Assembly (NCBI RefSeq): GCF_001544075.1
Contig: NZ_BCNT01000005.1
Location: forward strand, 248,001 to 312,000
Source of the DNA: Comamonas terrae
GTDB lineage: Bacteria; Pseudomonadota; Gammaproteobacteria; Burkholderiales; Burkholderiaceae_C
Reading direction: 5' to 3'
Length of the DNA stretch: 64,000 nucleotides
The position numbers and the translations under genes were made by a program. Of the stretch, positions 27,424 through 36,284 are shown piece after piece (the stretch's first letter is position 1; each line of letters begins with the position of its first letter). A model generated the notes under the pieces. The model saw nothing but the letters and a program-made list of their open reading frames with translations. It had not been told where the DNA came from and searched no databases.

Positions 27424-28680
27424 CTAGAGAGGCTGCTGCTGCAGCCAGTGCGCGATCGCCCGTTCACGGGCCTGGCTTACCGCGTCGCCCACGGCCTTGC
27501 CCTTGAGGCCGCGTTCGGCGGCCGCCTGGGCGATGGGCGCGGTCTCCACCGCACGGGCCGCCTGCAGCGCCGCGCCCAGCCGCTGGCGCTGCGGATAGGG
27601 CGCCTCCTCGAAGCCCAGGCGGCCGCGCGCATCGCATTCGCAGGCGAGCAGGGCCTGCTCGAAGCGCTGGGGCTTGCGCAGTGCATCGCAGCGCTCCAGA
27701 AGGCGCAGCAGGGCCGCGGCCTGGAGTTCGCCGCTGCGGTGGATATTGCCGTGCTCGCGCGCGACGAGGTCGGCCAGCTCGCGGCATTCATTGGGTACGC
27801 GCCAGCGCTCGCAGACATGCTTGAGCAGGCGGGCGCTGCGCTGCTCGTGGCCGATGTGGCGCGGCAGCACGTCGGCGGGCGTGGTGCCCTTGCCGAAGTC
27901 GTGGCACAGGCAGGCAAAGCGCACGGCCAGCGGCGCCTGCAGGCGGGCCGACATGTCCAGCACCATCATGGCGTGCACGCCGCTGTCCACCTCGGGGTGG
28001 TATTCGGCGCGCTGGGGCACGCCCCAGAGGCGGTCCAGCTCGGGCAGCAGCACGGCCAGTGCGCCGCACTCGCGCAGGATCTCGAACATGCGCGAAGGGC
28101 GGGCCTCCATCAGGCCGCGCGCGACTTCCTGCCAGACGCGCTCGGGCACCAGGGCATCGACCTCGCCGGCGGCCACCATCTCCCGCATGAGCTGGAGGGT
28201 TTCGGGCGCCACCGTGAATTCGGTGAAGCGCGCCGCAAAACGGGCCAGGCGCAGTATGCGCACCGGGTCCTCGCGGAATGCATCCGTCACGTGGCGCAGC
28301 ACCCTGGCCTGCAGATCGTGCTGCCCGTGATAGGGGTCGAAAAGCTCGCTGGTGCTCTCCCACTTTGCGGGAGCAGCTATGGCATTGATAGTGAGATCGC
28401 GCCGGGCCAGGTCTTCTTCCAGCGTCACGTCGGCCGAGGTGTGCACGACAAAGCCGCGGTAGCCCACGCCGGACTTGCGCTCGGTGCGTGCCAGCGCATA
28501 TTCCTCATGGGTTTCGGGGTGCAGGAAGACGGGGAAGTCGCGCCCCACCGGCACATAGCCGCGGGCAGCCATCTGCTCGGGCGTGGCGCCGACCACCACC
28601 CAGTCCGTATCGTTCACCGGCAGGCCGAGCAGGCGGTCACGTACCGCTCCGCCGACCTGGTAGACCTTGATTTCGCTCAT
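27424..28680 (-). CDS. cca: CCA-adding tRNA nucleotidyltransferase with HD domain
   Basis: A 418-residue class II nucleotidyltransferase that builds or repairs the tRNA 3' CCA end. The N-terminal head has [10 protein letters not shown] and the metal-binding DTDW, then [10 protein letters not shown] and REDPVRILR. The HD phosphohydrolase domain ([11 protein letters not shown]) follows at about residues 250-330. Residues just after TINAIA contain an extra AT-rich encoded insert ([10 protein letters not shown]) where most homologues are shorter; the DNA there carries the CAGCTAT-ATTGATAGT motif also found at 36256-36275. Start at 28680 gives the standard N-terminus. Confidence 0.96.
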   Translation of the reverse strand: MSEIKVYQVGGAVRDRLLGLPVNDTDWVVVGATPEQMAARGYVPVGRDFPVFLHPETHEEYALARTERKSGVGYRGFVVHTSADVTLEEDLARRDLTINAIAAPAKWESTSELFDPYHGQHDLQARVLRHVTDAFREDPVRILRLARFAARFTEFTVAPETLQLMREMVAAGEVDALVPERVWQEVARGLMEARPSRMFEILRECGALAVLLPELDRLWGVPQRAEYHPEVDSGVHAMMVLDMSARLQAPLAVRFACLCHDFGKGTTPADVLPRHIGHEQRSARLLKHVCERWRVPNECRELADLVAREHGNIHRSGELQAAALLRLLERCDALRKPQRFEQALLACECDARGRLGFEEAPYPQRQRLGAALQAARAVETAPIAQAAAERGLKGKAVGDAVSQARERAIAHWLQQQPL

Positions 28681-28848
28681 GCCGCAATGGTAGGGCCTGC
28701 ACAGGGCGCATGCGGCGAGCGCGGGCTCCGGGCGGTGTCGCCGCCATGCCATGGCGTATCGCCGTGGCGGGTTGAAAATCCCGTCGGCCGGTCTTGGCCT
28801 CCCCCGTTTCTTCCATCTTCATCCCCCATTCTTCAAGGAGACATATCC

Positions 28849-30390
28849 ATGCCCTGGTCCTTCAGGCCGCACTCCATGAGCCTGGCCGTTGCCGGCCTGG
28901 TGGCGCTCGCCGCCCTGCCGGTTCTTGCCGGCCCGCCCTCCGATGCCACGCGGCAGGCCGCCCGCGCCAGCCTGCAGGAGTGGATCGATGTGCTGGCCCT
29001 GCCCAATGACGCCAACGTGCCGGCCGACATCCAGAAGAACGTGGCCTGGTTCGCAAAGGCTTTCGAGCGCCGCGGTTTTGCGGTCAGCCAGCTGGCCAAC
29101 GGCGACAAGCCCATGCTGCTGGCCACGCAGACGCCGGCGGCCGGCAACCGCAAGACGGTGCTTTTCTATGCCCACCTCGACGGCCAGGCCGTCAAGCCCG
29201 AGGAATGGCAGCAGTCCAGCCCGTGGAAGGCCACGCTCAAGCAGCGCACGGCCGACGGCCGCTGGGCCGAGCTGCCGATAGAGCGGCTGCAGGGCGAGAA
29301 GATCGATCCGGAATGGCGGGTATTCGCGCGCTCGTCGTCGGACGACAAGGCGCCCATCGTGATGCTGCTGGCGGCGCTGGACGCGCTCAAGGCCGAGGGG
29401 CGTGAAGCGGGCGTGGACATCAAGGTGCTGCTCGACTCGGAAGAGGAGAAGGGCTCGCCCACGCTGGGGCGCGTGATCGGCGAGAACCTGCAGGCGCTCC
29501 AGGCCGATGCCATGGTGGTGCTGGACGGACCCATGCATGCCAGCAACCGGCCCACCCTGGTTTTCGGCAACCGCGGCGTGGCCCAGGCCACGCTGACCGT
29601 CTACGGCGCCAGCCAGGAGCTGCACAGCGGCCACTACGGCAATTACGCGGCCAACCCCGCACAAAGCCTGGCGCGGCTGCTGGCCAGCATGAAGGACGAC
29701 GAAGGGCGGGTACTGGTCAAGGGCTACTACGACGGCATCGAGCTCGACAGCCAGGCCAGGGCCGTGATGCAGGCCGTGCCCGATGACGAGGCCGCGCTGC
29801 GCCGGCGCCTGGGCATCGCCCAGGCCGAATCCGTGGGCGGCAGCTACCAGGAGTCCATGCAATACCCGTCGCTGAACGTGCGCGGCCTGCAGAGCGCGGA
29901 AGTCGGCCCCAAGGCGCGCACCGTGATTCCTGCGACGGCCGTGGCCGAGATCGACATGCGCACCGTTCCCGAAACGCCGCCCGAGCGCCTGGAAAAGCTG
30001 CTGCGCGCCCATATCGAGGCCCAGGGTTTCCATCTGACCGAGGGTGCCCCGTCGGCAGATGAGCGCGCGCGCCATCCGCGGCTGGCCACGCTGAAGATGG
30101 GCGGCGTCTCGGCCTCGGGCTCGGCCGTGCGCACGCCGCTCGATGCGCCCGTGGGCCAGTGGCTGCGCCGCGGCATGGACCGGGCCTGGGGCAGCGCTCC
30201 GGTGCAGATCCGCATGATGGGGGGCACCGTGCCGACCGGCGCGGCCGTCCAGGCGCTGGGGATTCCCTTCGTCATCGTGCCCCTGGTCAATGCCGACAAC
30301 AACCAGCACAGCTTCAACGAGAACATGCGGCTGGGCAATTATTTCGACGGCGTGCACAGCCTGGTGAACATGCTGGCCGAGCCGTTCTAG
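28849..30390 (+). CDS. Exported M20 family metallopeptidase
   Basis: A 513-residue zinc peptidase with a signal peptide (SLAVAGLVALAALPVLA). Metal and catalytic residues are in FYAHLDGQA, SSSDDKAPI and LLDSEEEKGSP; the C-terminal His lies in NNQHSFNENM. The dimerisation domain covers about residues 230-390. It likely acts on peptides in the periplasm. AAGGAG lies eight bases before the ATG. The stop codon TAG is formed by the first bases of the adjoining CTAG-bounded repeat element, so the original C-terminus may have been changed by insertion. Confidence 0.9.
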   Translation: MPWSFRPHSMSLAVAGLVALAALPVLAGPPSDATRQAARASLQEWIDVLALPNDANVPADIQKNVAWFAKAFERRGFAVSQLANGDKPMLLATQTPAAGNRKTVLFYAHLDGQAVKPEEWQQSSPWKATLKQRTADGRWAELPIERLQGEKIDPEWRVFARSSSDDKAPIVMLLAALDALKAEGREAGVDIKVLLDSEEEKGSPTLGRVIGENLQALQADAMVVLDGPMHASNRPTLVFGNRGVAQATLTVYGASQELHSGHYGNYAANPAQSLARLLASMKDDEGRVLVKGYYDGIELDSQARAVMQAVPDDEAALRRRLGIAQAESVGGSYQESMQYPSLNVRGLQSAEVGPKARTVIPATAVAEIDMRTVPETPPERLEKLLRAHIEAQGFHLTEGAPSADERARHPRLATLKMGGVSASGSAVRTPLDAPVGQWLRRGMDRAWGSAPVQIRMMGGTVPTGAAVQALGIPFVIVPLVNADNNQHSFNENMRLGNYFDGVHSLVNMLAEPF

Positions 30391-30552
30391 GACCTGTTCA
30401 CATAACGCACGTGGATCGCGTTGTGCAGCCTGGGGATGGATGCCAGGCGCCGGGCCGCAGCAAGGTAGGCACCTTGCAAGGAGCGGCAACGCCGCAGACG
30501 CCCAAGGCTGCACAACCCTCCGGGCAAGCCAGGGTATGTGAACAGGTCCTAG
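30387..30552. mobile_element. MITE-like palindromic element with CTAG ends
   Basis: A 166-bp element with perfect 18-bp terminal inverted repeats (CTAGGACCTGTTCACATA). Inside, the arms pair again (GTTGTGCAGCCT blocks on both sides) and the centre is a perfect hairpin GCAAGGT-AGGC-ACCTTGC, so the whole can fold as one long stem. It has no coding capacity. CTAG at both ends fits the 4-bp CTAG-type target duplication of IS5-family elements, which suggests a non-autonomous derivative. It lies between two convergent genes and supplies the stop of the M20 peptidase. Confidence 0.7.
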
Positions 30553-30558
30553 GCGCCG

Positions 30559-31248
30559 TCAGTTGGCAGGGGCGCTGCGGTACGGTTCCTCGAAGGGGCG
30601 GAAGTCGTGCTCGGCCAGCGCCGCCTGCACCCACTCCTGCACCGCAGGCAGATTGCGCACGCGCTGGACATAGGACTGCACCAGGGGCGGTATGGGCAGG
30701 GCGTAGGTGATCAGGCGCATGCAGACCGGGGCGAAGAAGGCATCCACGATGCTGAACTGCTCGAACAGCATGGGGCCCTTGCCCTGCGTCAGCAGCGGCG
30801 TCCACAGCACTTCCAGCCGCTGCACGTCTTCGCGCAGGCCCGGGTTGTCGGCCCACAGCCGGGCGCCCACCTCGGGCAGGCGGGCCTCGATATTCATGGG
30901 GCACAGGCTGCGCAGCGTGGTAAAGCCGCTGTGCATCTCGGCCACCATGCTGCGGGCCCGGGCACGCTGCGGGCCCTGTTGCGGCCACAGATGCTTTTCG
31001 GGAAATTTCTCGGCCAGGTATTCGGCAATTGCCAGGCTGTCCCAGATGGACAGTCCCTCTTCGACCAGCACCGGCACCTTGCCGGCGGCCGATACGGCCT
31101 GCAGGCGCTGCTTGAAGTTGGAGTCGGGCGCAAAGCTGTCGAAGCGCAGCTGCACTTCCTCGAAGGGGATGCCGGCCTGGCGCATCAGCACCCAGGGGCG
31201 CATGGACCAGGAGGAGTAGTTCTTGTTGCCGATATAGAGCGTGAGCAT
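30559..31248 (-). CDS. Glutathione S-transferase family protein
   Basis: A 229-residue protein. The N-terminal thioredoxin-like domain has the active region [13 protein letters not shown] and the glutathione-binding [21 protein letters not shown]. The C-terminal helical domain fills the rest, with the N-capping [10 protein letters not shown]. It resembles bacterial GSTs of unknown substrate. It stands alone, divergent from queC. Confidence 0.92.
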   Translation of the reverse strand: MLTLYIGNKNYSSWSMRPWVLMRQAGIPFEEVQLRFDSFAPDSNFKQRLQAVSAAGKVPVLVEEGLSIWDSLAIAEYLAEKFPEKHLWPQQGPQRARARSMVAEMHSGFTTLRSLCPMNIEARLPEVGARLWADNPGLREDVQRLEVLWTPLLTQGKGPMLFEQFSIVDAFFAPVCMRLITYALPIPPLVQSYVQRVRNLPAVQEWVQAALAEHDFRPFEEPYRSAPAN

Positions 31249-31359
31249 GGAGGGCCCCTGTGCAAAAGTGCGGATGGTGCGAAGGCAGCCAGCTTAGCAA
31301 GAACGGCGGGTATGCCCACGCAGGTGCGAGGCCTGCCCGGCAATGTTGTAATCCGGGGC

Positions 31360-32124
31360 ATGTCTGCACCGTCTTCCCCAACGTCCCGTCCCGATACCCT
31401 TGCCGCCCCCGGCGCCGGCCGCCACAAGGCGGCGCTGGTGCTGTTTTCGGGCGGCCAGGACTCCACCACCTGCCTGGCGCAGGCCCTGTCGCAATTCGAG
31501 CGCGTGGAGACGCTGGGTTTCGACTATGGCCAGCGCCATGACGTGGAGATGAGGGTGCGCCTGGACGTGCGCCGGGCGCTGGCGGAGCGTTTTCCGCAGT
31601 GGGCGCCGCGCCTGGGCGAGGACCATGTGCTGTCGCTGGACGTGCTCAGGCAGATCGGCGGTTCGTCCCTCACCGAGGACGTGGCCTTTGCCATGCAGGC
31701 CGACGGCCTGCCCAACACCTTCGTGCCGGGGCGCAACCTGCTGTTCCTCACGCTGGCCGGTGCGCTGGCCTACCGGCGCGGCCTGTCGGTGATCGTCACC
31801 GGCGTGTGCGAGACCGATTACTCGGGCTACCCCGATTGCCGGGACGACACCATGAAGGCCCAGCAGCTGGCGCTGAACCTGGGGCTGGACCGGCGCCTGC
31901 GCATCGACACGCCGCTGATGTGGCTGGACAAGGCCCAGACCTGGCAGCTGGCCCGGGAGCTGGGCGGCGAGGCGCTGGTGGAGCTGATCCGCACCGAGAC
32001 CCACACCTGCTACCAGGGCGTGCGCGACGTGCTGCACGACTGGGGCTACGGCTGCGGCCGCTGCCCGGCTTGCGAGCTGCGGGCCCACGGCTGGGCGCAG
32101 TGGCGCGCCCGGCACGCCGCCTGA
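31360..32124 (+). CDS. queC: 7-cyano-7-deazaguanine synthase QueC
   Basis: A 254-residue enzyme that makes preQ0 for queuosine tRNA modification. The ATP-pyrophosphatase loop is [11 protein letters not shown], followed by [10 protein letters not shown] and [21 protein letters not shown]. The zinc site uses the first Cys in HTCYQG and the three in CGRCPAC. The N-terminus has about 25 extra residues. No other queuosine gene is in the window. It is convergent with the 5-FTHF cyclo-ligase gene. Confidence 0.96.
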   Translation: MSAPSSPTSRPDTLAAPGAGRHKAALVLFSGGQDSTTCLAQALSQFERVETLGFDYGQRHDVEMRVRLDVRRALAERFPQWAPRLGEDHVLSLDVLRQIGGSSLTEDVAFAMQADGLPNTFVPGRNLLFLTLAGALAYRRGLSVIVTGVCETDYSGYPDCRDDTMKAQQLALNLGLDRRLRIDTPLMWLDKAQTWQLARELGGEALVELIRTETHTCYQGVRDVLHDWGYGCGRCPACELRAHGWAQWRARHAA

Positions 32125-32139
32125 AGCCGCTTCCGCGGC

Positions 32140-32730
32140 CTATTTCCCGGGCAGGCCCGGCACGGGCCAGACCACGCCGTTGTCGTTGAGGATGGCGTCC
32201 AGCGGCTGGTCGTGGGGCTCGGGCTCGAAGTCGTCCACATAGCCTTCGGCGTAGCCCAGGCCCACGGTGAACGGGCGCGGCTGCAGCTGGGCCAGCGTGC
32301 GGTCGTAGAAGCCCCCGCCATAGCCCAGGCGGAAGCCGCCGCCGCCGTAGCCCACGCAGGGCACGAAGAGCAGGGTGGGGGCCAGGATTTCCGTGTCCTT
32401 GGGCTTGGGGATGCCGTAGGCATCCTCCTCCATGGGGCAGCCCGGATACCAGGCATGAAAGCTGAGCGTCTTACGCTGCTTATCGATCACCGGGAGGCCG
32501 ATCTTGCGCCGTTGTGGGGTACCCTGTAGCTCGCCATCTTCCTTCCAGCGATGCAGTGCGGGCAGCGGGTCGAACTCACCCTTGATGGGCCAGTAGGCTC
32601 CGATCACGGTGTCGGGGCGGTCTATCAGCCAGAAGCGCATCACCTGCTGCAGGGCGTCAGCGCGCTGCAGGCGGTCGGGAAGGTTGAGGCGCTGGTCAAT
32701 CAACGTGCGGCGCAGAGCTGCTTTGTCCAT
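32140..32730 (-). CDS. 5-formyltetrahydrofolate cyclo-ligase
   Basis: A 196-residue enzyme that returns 5-formyl-THF to the folate pool as 5,10-methenyl-THF. Key parts are DKAALRRTLIDQR, YWPIKGEFDP and the conserved RLGYGGGFYDRTL ATP/folate site. Length is normal. GGAGGAAA seven bases upstream sets the ATG at 32730, only 15 bp from the divergent slt start. Confidence 0.95.
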   Translation of the reverse strand: MDKAALRRTLIDQRLNLPDRLQRADALQQVMRFWLIDRPDTVIGAYWPIKGEFDPLPALHRWKEDGELQGTPQRRKIGLPVIDKQRKTLSFHAWYPGCPMEEDAYGIPKPKDTEILAPTLLFVPCVGYGGGGFRLGYGGGFYDRTLAQLQPRPFTVGLGYAEGYVDDFEPEPHDQPLDAILNDNGVVWPVPGLPGK

Positions 32731-32745
32731 CAGATAATTTCCTCC

Positions 32746-34725
32746 ATGCACTGGCTGAAGATTTTGACACCGCTTTTGACGGCTTCTTTCCTGACCGCGG
32801 CCACGCCGCTGGCCCAGGCGCAAAACTCGGGCGATGCCATCCTGCTGGAAATGCAGAAAGCGTTTCGCAAGCGCGACCAGGCCACGCTGACCCAGCTGCT
32901 GCCGCAGGCCGCCGGCCACCCGCTGGAGCCATGGGCCGCCTACTGGGAGCTCAAGAACCGCCTGGAGACCGCCGCGCCCGACGAGGTGCTGGCCTTCATG
33001 GCGCGCTATGCGGGCACCTACCAGGAAGACCGCATGCGCAACGACTGGCTGCTGCAGCTGGGCAAGCTGCGCGACTGGGGCACCTTTGCCCAGGTCTATC
33101 CGCAGTTTCGCATGCGCGACGACCGCTCGGTCACCTGCTATGCACTGCTGGTGGACAGCCTGCAGGGCCGCGGCGCGCCCGACATGGGCAGGCAGGTGCG
33201 CGACCTGTGGCTGGCGCAAAAGGATGCCGACGACGGCTGCACGCTGGCCGCCGCCCAGGCGTATGCGCAAAAGCAGCTGACCGATGCCGACGTCTGGCGC
33301 CGCGCGCGCGTGGCGGCCGAGGCCAACCGCCAGAAGGCCGTGCGCGATGCCGTGGCCATCGTCGCGCCCGATGCGGCCGACCAGGTGGCGCAGGTATTCG
33401 CCTCGCCGGCCAAGTACCTGTCCGGCCAGAGCAAGGCGCGCGGGCGCGAGCGCAAGGAACTGGCGCTGCTGGCGCTGATCCGCATGGCGGCCGGCGATCC
33501 CGATGCGGCGGCCACGCAGATCGAGGGCGGCTGGGGTGCCCAGCTGGCCGGCGAGGAGCGCAACTGGGCCTGGGCCGTGGCCGGCAAGCAGGCGGCGCTC
33601 AAGCTCTCGCCCATGGCGGTCGGCTACTTTGCCAAGGTGCGCCGCGACCAGGACCTGAACGACGACCTGCTGGGCTGGAAGGCCCGCGCCGCGTTGCGCG
33701 CCGGCGACTGGAAGACCGTGCGCCGCGCCATCGACGCCATGGGCCCCGAGCGCACCGACGCGACCTGGTCCTACTGGAAAGCCAAGGCCATGCTGGCCGA
33801 CCGCCCGAACGCCGAGGAGCGCGCCGAGGCCCGCCAGTTGCTGGAGGACACGGCCGGCACCGGCAGCTTCTACGAGCAGCTGGCGCTGGAGGAGATCGGC
33901 CAGCGCGTGACCGTTCCGCCCGCACCCGCGCCGCTCACGCGCGAGGAAAAGGCCGCGGCGCGCGCCAACCCGGGCCTGGTGCGCGGCCTGTACGCCATCC
34001 AGATCGGGCTGCGCAGCGAGGGCGTGCGCGAGTGGAACTACACCACCAATCTGCACCAGGGCGGCGGCATGGGCGACCGCGAACTGCTGGCCGCGGCCGA
34101 CCTGGCCTGCGAGCGTCAGGTGTGGGACCGCTGCATCAATACCAGCGAGCGCACCAAGACCTTTGCCGACTGGAGCCAGCGCTACCCCATGCCCTACCAC
34201 GACACGGTGCTGGCCAAGTCGCGCGCCATCGGGCTGGACCCGGCCTATGTCTACGGCCTGATCCGCCAGGAAAGCCGCTTCATCATGGATGCGCGCTCGG
34301 GCGTGGGCGCCTCGGGCCTGATGCAGGTCATGCCGGCCACGGCGCGCTGGACGGCCAGGAAGATCGGCATGACGGGCTTCACTCCCGACATGATCAACGA
34401 CCGCGACACCAACATCACCATCGGCACTTCGTACCTCAAGCTGGCGCTGGACGACTTCGAGGGCTCCATGGCGCTGGCCGCGGCCGGCTACAACGCAGGC
34501 CCGGGCCGCCCGCGCAGCTGGCGCAACGGGCCGGTGCTGGACGCGGCCATCTGGGCCGAGAACGTGCCCTTCACCGAGACGCGCGATTACGTGAAGAAGG
34601 TGCTGTCCAACACCACCAACTATGCGGCCCTGATCACGGGCCAGCCGCAGTCGCTCAAGAGCCGCCTGGGCACCGTGGGCCCGCGCCCGGCCAACGATCC
34701 GGAAACCATGAAGGACCTGCCCTGA
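32746..34725 (+). CDS. slt: Soluble lytic murein transglycosylase
   Basis: A 659-residue periplasmic enzyme that cleaves peptidoglycan with 1,6-anhydro ring formation. A signal peptide (LKILTPLLTASFLTAATPLAQA) is followed by a long helical superhelix (residues 30-480) and the C-terminal lysozyme-like SLT domain. The catalytic Glu is in YGLIRQESRF, followed by SGLMQVMPATA and AAAGYNAGPGRP. There is no plus-strand ribosome-binding site before the ATG, but the signal peptide fixes this start. It ends 42 bp before a large stem-loop. Confidence 0.94.
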   Translation: MHWLKILTPLLTASFLTAATPLAQAQNSGDAILLEMQKAFRKRDQATLTQLLPQAAGHPLEPWAAYWELKNRLETAAPDEVLAFMARYAGTYQEDRMRNDWLLQLGKLRDWGTFAQVYPQFRMRDDRSVTCYALLVDSLQGRGAPDMGRQVRDLWLAQKDADDGCTLAAAQAYAQKQLTDADVWRRARVAAEANRQKAVRDAVAIVAPDAADQVAQVFASPAKYLSGQSKARGRERKELALLALIRMAAGDPDAAATQIEGGWGAQLAGEERNWAWAVAGKQAALKLSPMAVGYFAKVRRDQDLNDDLLGWKARAALRAGDWKTVRRAIDAMGPERTDATWSYWKAKAMLADRPNAEERAEARQLLEDTAGTGSFYEQLALEEIGQRVTVPPAPAPLTREEKAAARANPGLVRGLYAIQIGLRSEGVREWNYTTNLHQGGGMGDRELLAAADLACERQVWDRCINTSERTKTFADWSQRYPMPYHDTVLAKSRAIGLDPAYVYGLIRQESRFIMDARSGVGASGLMQVMPATARWTARKIGMTGFTPDMINDRDTNITIGTSYLKLALDDFEGSMALAAAGYNAGPGRPRSWRNGPVLDAAIWAENVPFTETRDYVKKVLSNTTNYAALITGQPQSLKSRLGTVGPRPANDPETMKDLP

Positions 34726-34766
34726 GCGGGGCGCACGGCGCCTGAAACGCAGGGGCTTCGAAATCG

Positions 34767-34852
34767 GGAGCTGCCAGCGCTGCATGTGTCATGGTTTCAT
34801 GGTGAAAAGACCGTGAAATCGTGATGATGCAGGCGCTGGCAGCTCCATTTTT
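34767..34852. terminator. Large stem-loop, terminator-repeat copy 2
   Basis: Twenty-base arms (GGAGCTGCCAGCG-CTGCAT and GGAGCTGCCAGCGCCTGCAT inverted, one bulge) enclose a partly paired middle with CATGGTTTCA and TGAAATCGTG. ATTTTTA follows on the plus strand. It ends slt and abuts the stop codon of the convergent MarR gene. It resembles the stem-loops at 17644-17726 and 44951-45036. Confidence 0.75.
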
Positions 34853-34854
34853 AT

Positions 34855-35325
34855 TCAGGCATCGGCCGGCTCGCCGTCATGCGCCCGGCCGTTGCGCCGG
34901 GCGCTGTCGCGCGCCTGCTGCAGCAGCTCCAGCAGCCGTGCCTGCAGTTCGGCCGGGCAGTCCTGCAGCAGCTCGGCCGCCAGCGCTTCGCGCGTGCTGC
35001 GCAGCCGGGCATAGAGGGCCTGGCCCTGCGCGCTCAGGTGCAGGCAGCGCACGCGCTTGTCCGTGGCGCTGGCCGTGCGCAGCAGCCAGCCCTTTTCCTG
35101 CAGCAGGGCCAGGGTGCGCGCCATCTGGGCCTTGTCGGCATGGCTGTGCTCGACCATGTCCTTCTGGGTGATGCCGGGCTGGCGGCCCGTGTGCACCAGC
35201 ACGCGCACCTCGTTGAAGGTCAGCTCGGGATGCACGGATTCCATGGACTTGCGCATGCGCGCGCGAAACAGGTGCAGCAGATCGTGCAGGGTCTCGAACA
35301 CGTCGATGGACAGGGAAGAGTTCAT
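34855..35325 (-). CDS. MarR family transcriptional regulator
   Basis: A 156-residue winged-helix regulator. The DNA-binding part runs from NEVRVLVHTGRQPGITQKDM through HADKAQMARTLALLQEKGWL to the wing TASATDKRVRCLHL. Terminal helices make the dimer. It is divergent from a siderophore-interacting protein gene with only 76 bp between them, and that gap holds two identical 12-bp repeats. So it likely controls both itself and its neighbour, perhaps in response to iron or a siderophore-like ligand; this is inference. Confidence 0.92.
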   Translation of the reverse strand: MNSSLSIDVFETLHDLLHLFRARMRKSMESVHPELTFNEVRVLVHTGRQPGITQKDMVEHSHADKAQMARTLALLQEKGWLLRTASATDKRVRCLHLSAQGQALYARLRSTREALAAELLQDCPAELQARLLELLQQARDSARRNGRAHDGEPADA

Positions 35326-35350
35326 AAGGCGCGGGGGTATTGTTGACAGA

Positions 35351-35394
35351 ATCAACTTATTGATCGATATTTGGTGGACTTTATCAACTTATTG
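35351..35394. promoter_or_regulatory. Paired 12-bp repeats, likely MarR operator
   Basis: ATCAACTTATTG occurs at 35351-35362 and 35383-35394, 32 bp apart, which is about three helical turns. The first lies within a larger palindromic patch (TCAACTTATTGA, and GTTGA-CAGAA-TCAAC just before it). The region is AT-rich between divergent marR and siderophore-interaction genes. Confidence 0.45.
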
Positions 35395-35401
35395 CGAAGC
35401 G

Positions 35402-36217
35402 ATGTCCTCTTCCCAGAATTCTCAGACAAGTTCCGCCGCTGCGGGCGCTTCGGTGCTGCAGCGCGTGCGCCATCCGTTCCGCGCCCGCCATGTCCAGCTG
35501 CTGGCCCGCGAGCGGACCAGCCCCGGCTTCGTGCGCCTGACCGTGGGCGGCCCGGAGCTCGAAGGCTTTGCCAGCGCCGGCTTCGACGACCACACCAAGC
35601 TCATCCTGCCCCAGGCCGGACAGGACCGGCCCAATCTGCCGCGGATCGTCGACGGCCGCCCGCATATCGAGGGCGAGCGCCCCATCATGCGCGACTACAC
35701 GCCGCTCAACTTCGATGCCGCTGCCAACACGCTGCAGCTGGACTTTGCCCTGCACGACACTGGTCCGGCCGTGCAATGGGCGCTGCAGGCGCCCCTGGGC
35801 CAGTGGCTGGGCCTGGCCGGGCCGCGCGGCAGCCTGGTGATTCCGGCGGATCTTTCCTGGCACTGGCTGTTGGGCGACGAATCCGCCATGCCGGCCATCG
35901 AGCGCCGGCTGGCCGAGCTGCCGGCCGGTGTGCGCGCCATCGTGCGCGTGCAGCTGGCGAATCCCGCCGACCGGCGCCCGTGGACCAGCGCGGCCGCGCT
36001 GGACCTGCAGTGGGTGGATTCGCTGGCCGCGGCCGTGCAGGCGCTCGATATCCCCGAAGGCGAGGGCTTCATCTGGGCCGCCGGCGAGAACCGCGCCATG
36101 GCCGAGCTGCGCAAAGCCATTGTGGCCAAGCCCGGCGCCCATCCCAGGCGCATGCGCATTGCTTCCTACTGGAAGCATGGCGAGGCCGGCCACCATGAGG
36201 AACTCAGCGAATCCTGA
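35402..36217 (+). CDS. Siderophore-interacting protein (ViuB/SIP family, FAD-dependent ferric reductase)
   Basis: A 271-residue flavoprotein of the group that reduces ferric siderophores in the cytoplasm. The FAD-binding stretch is IMRDYTPLNFD (family motif RxYTxR is changed; Pro-Leu replaces the Arg), and GPRGSLVIP, LLGDESAMPAI and WAAGENRAMAELR are typical. Control probably comes from the divergent MarR gene. The coding end runs into an AT-rich repeat motif at 36256-36275. Confidence 0.92.
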   Translation: MSSSQNSQTSSAAAGASVLQRVRHPFRARHVQLLARERTSPGFVRLTVGGPELEGFASAGFDDHTKLILPQAGQDRPNLPRIVDGRPHIEGERPIMRDYTPLNFDAAANTLQLDFALHDTGPAVQWALQAPLGQWLGLAGPRGSLVIPADLSWHWLLGDESAMPAIERRLAELPAGVRAIVRVQLANPADRRPWTSAAALDLQWVDSLAAAVQALDIPEGEGFIWAAGENRAMAELRKAIVAKPGAHPRRMRIASYWKHGEAGHHEELSES

Positions 36218-36284
36218 GACCAAAGCGGCGGTAGCGCACGCGCAGCAAGCGCTTTCAGCTATCAAGATTGATAGTCCGGGCGGC

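Noticed and set aside
30387-30552. A CRISPR repeat or attachment site
   Set aside because: The repeats are inverted and at the ends only, with no spacer series and no integrase.
32140-34785. An 881-codon minus-strand frame covering slt
   Set aside because: Only its last 196 codons (5-FTHF cyclo-ligase) are real; the rest is an upstream extension of that frame antisense to slt.
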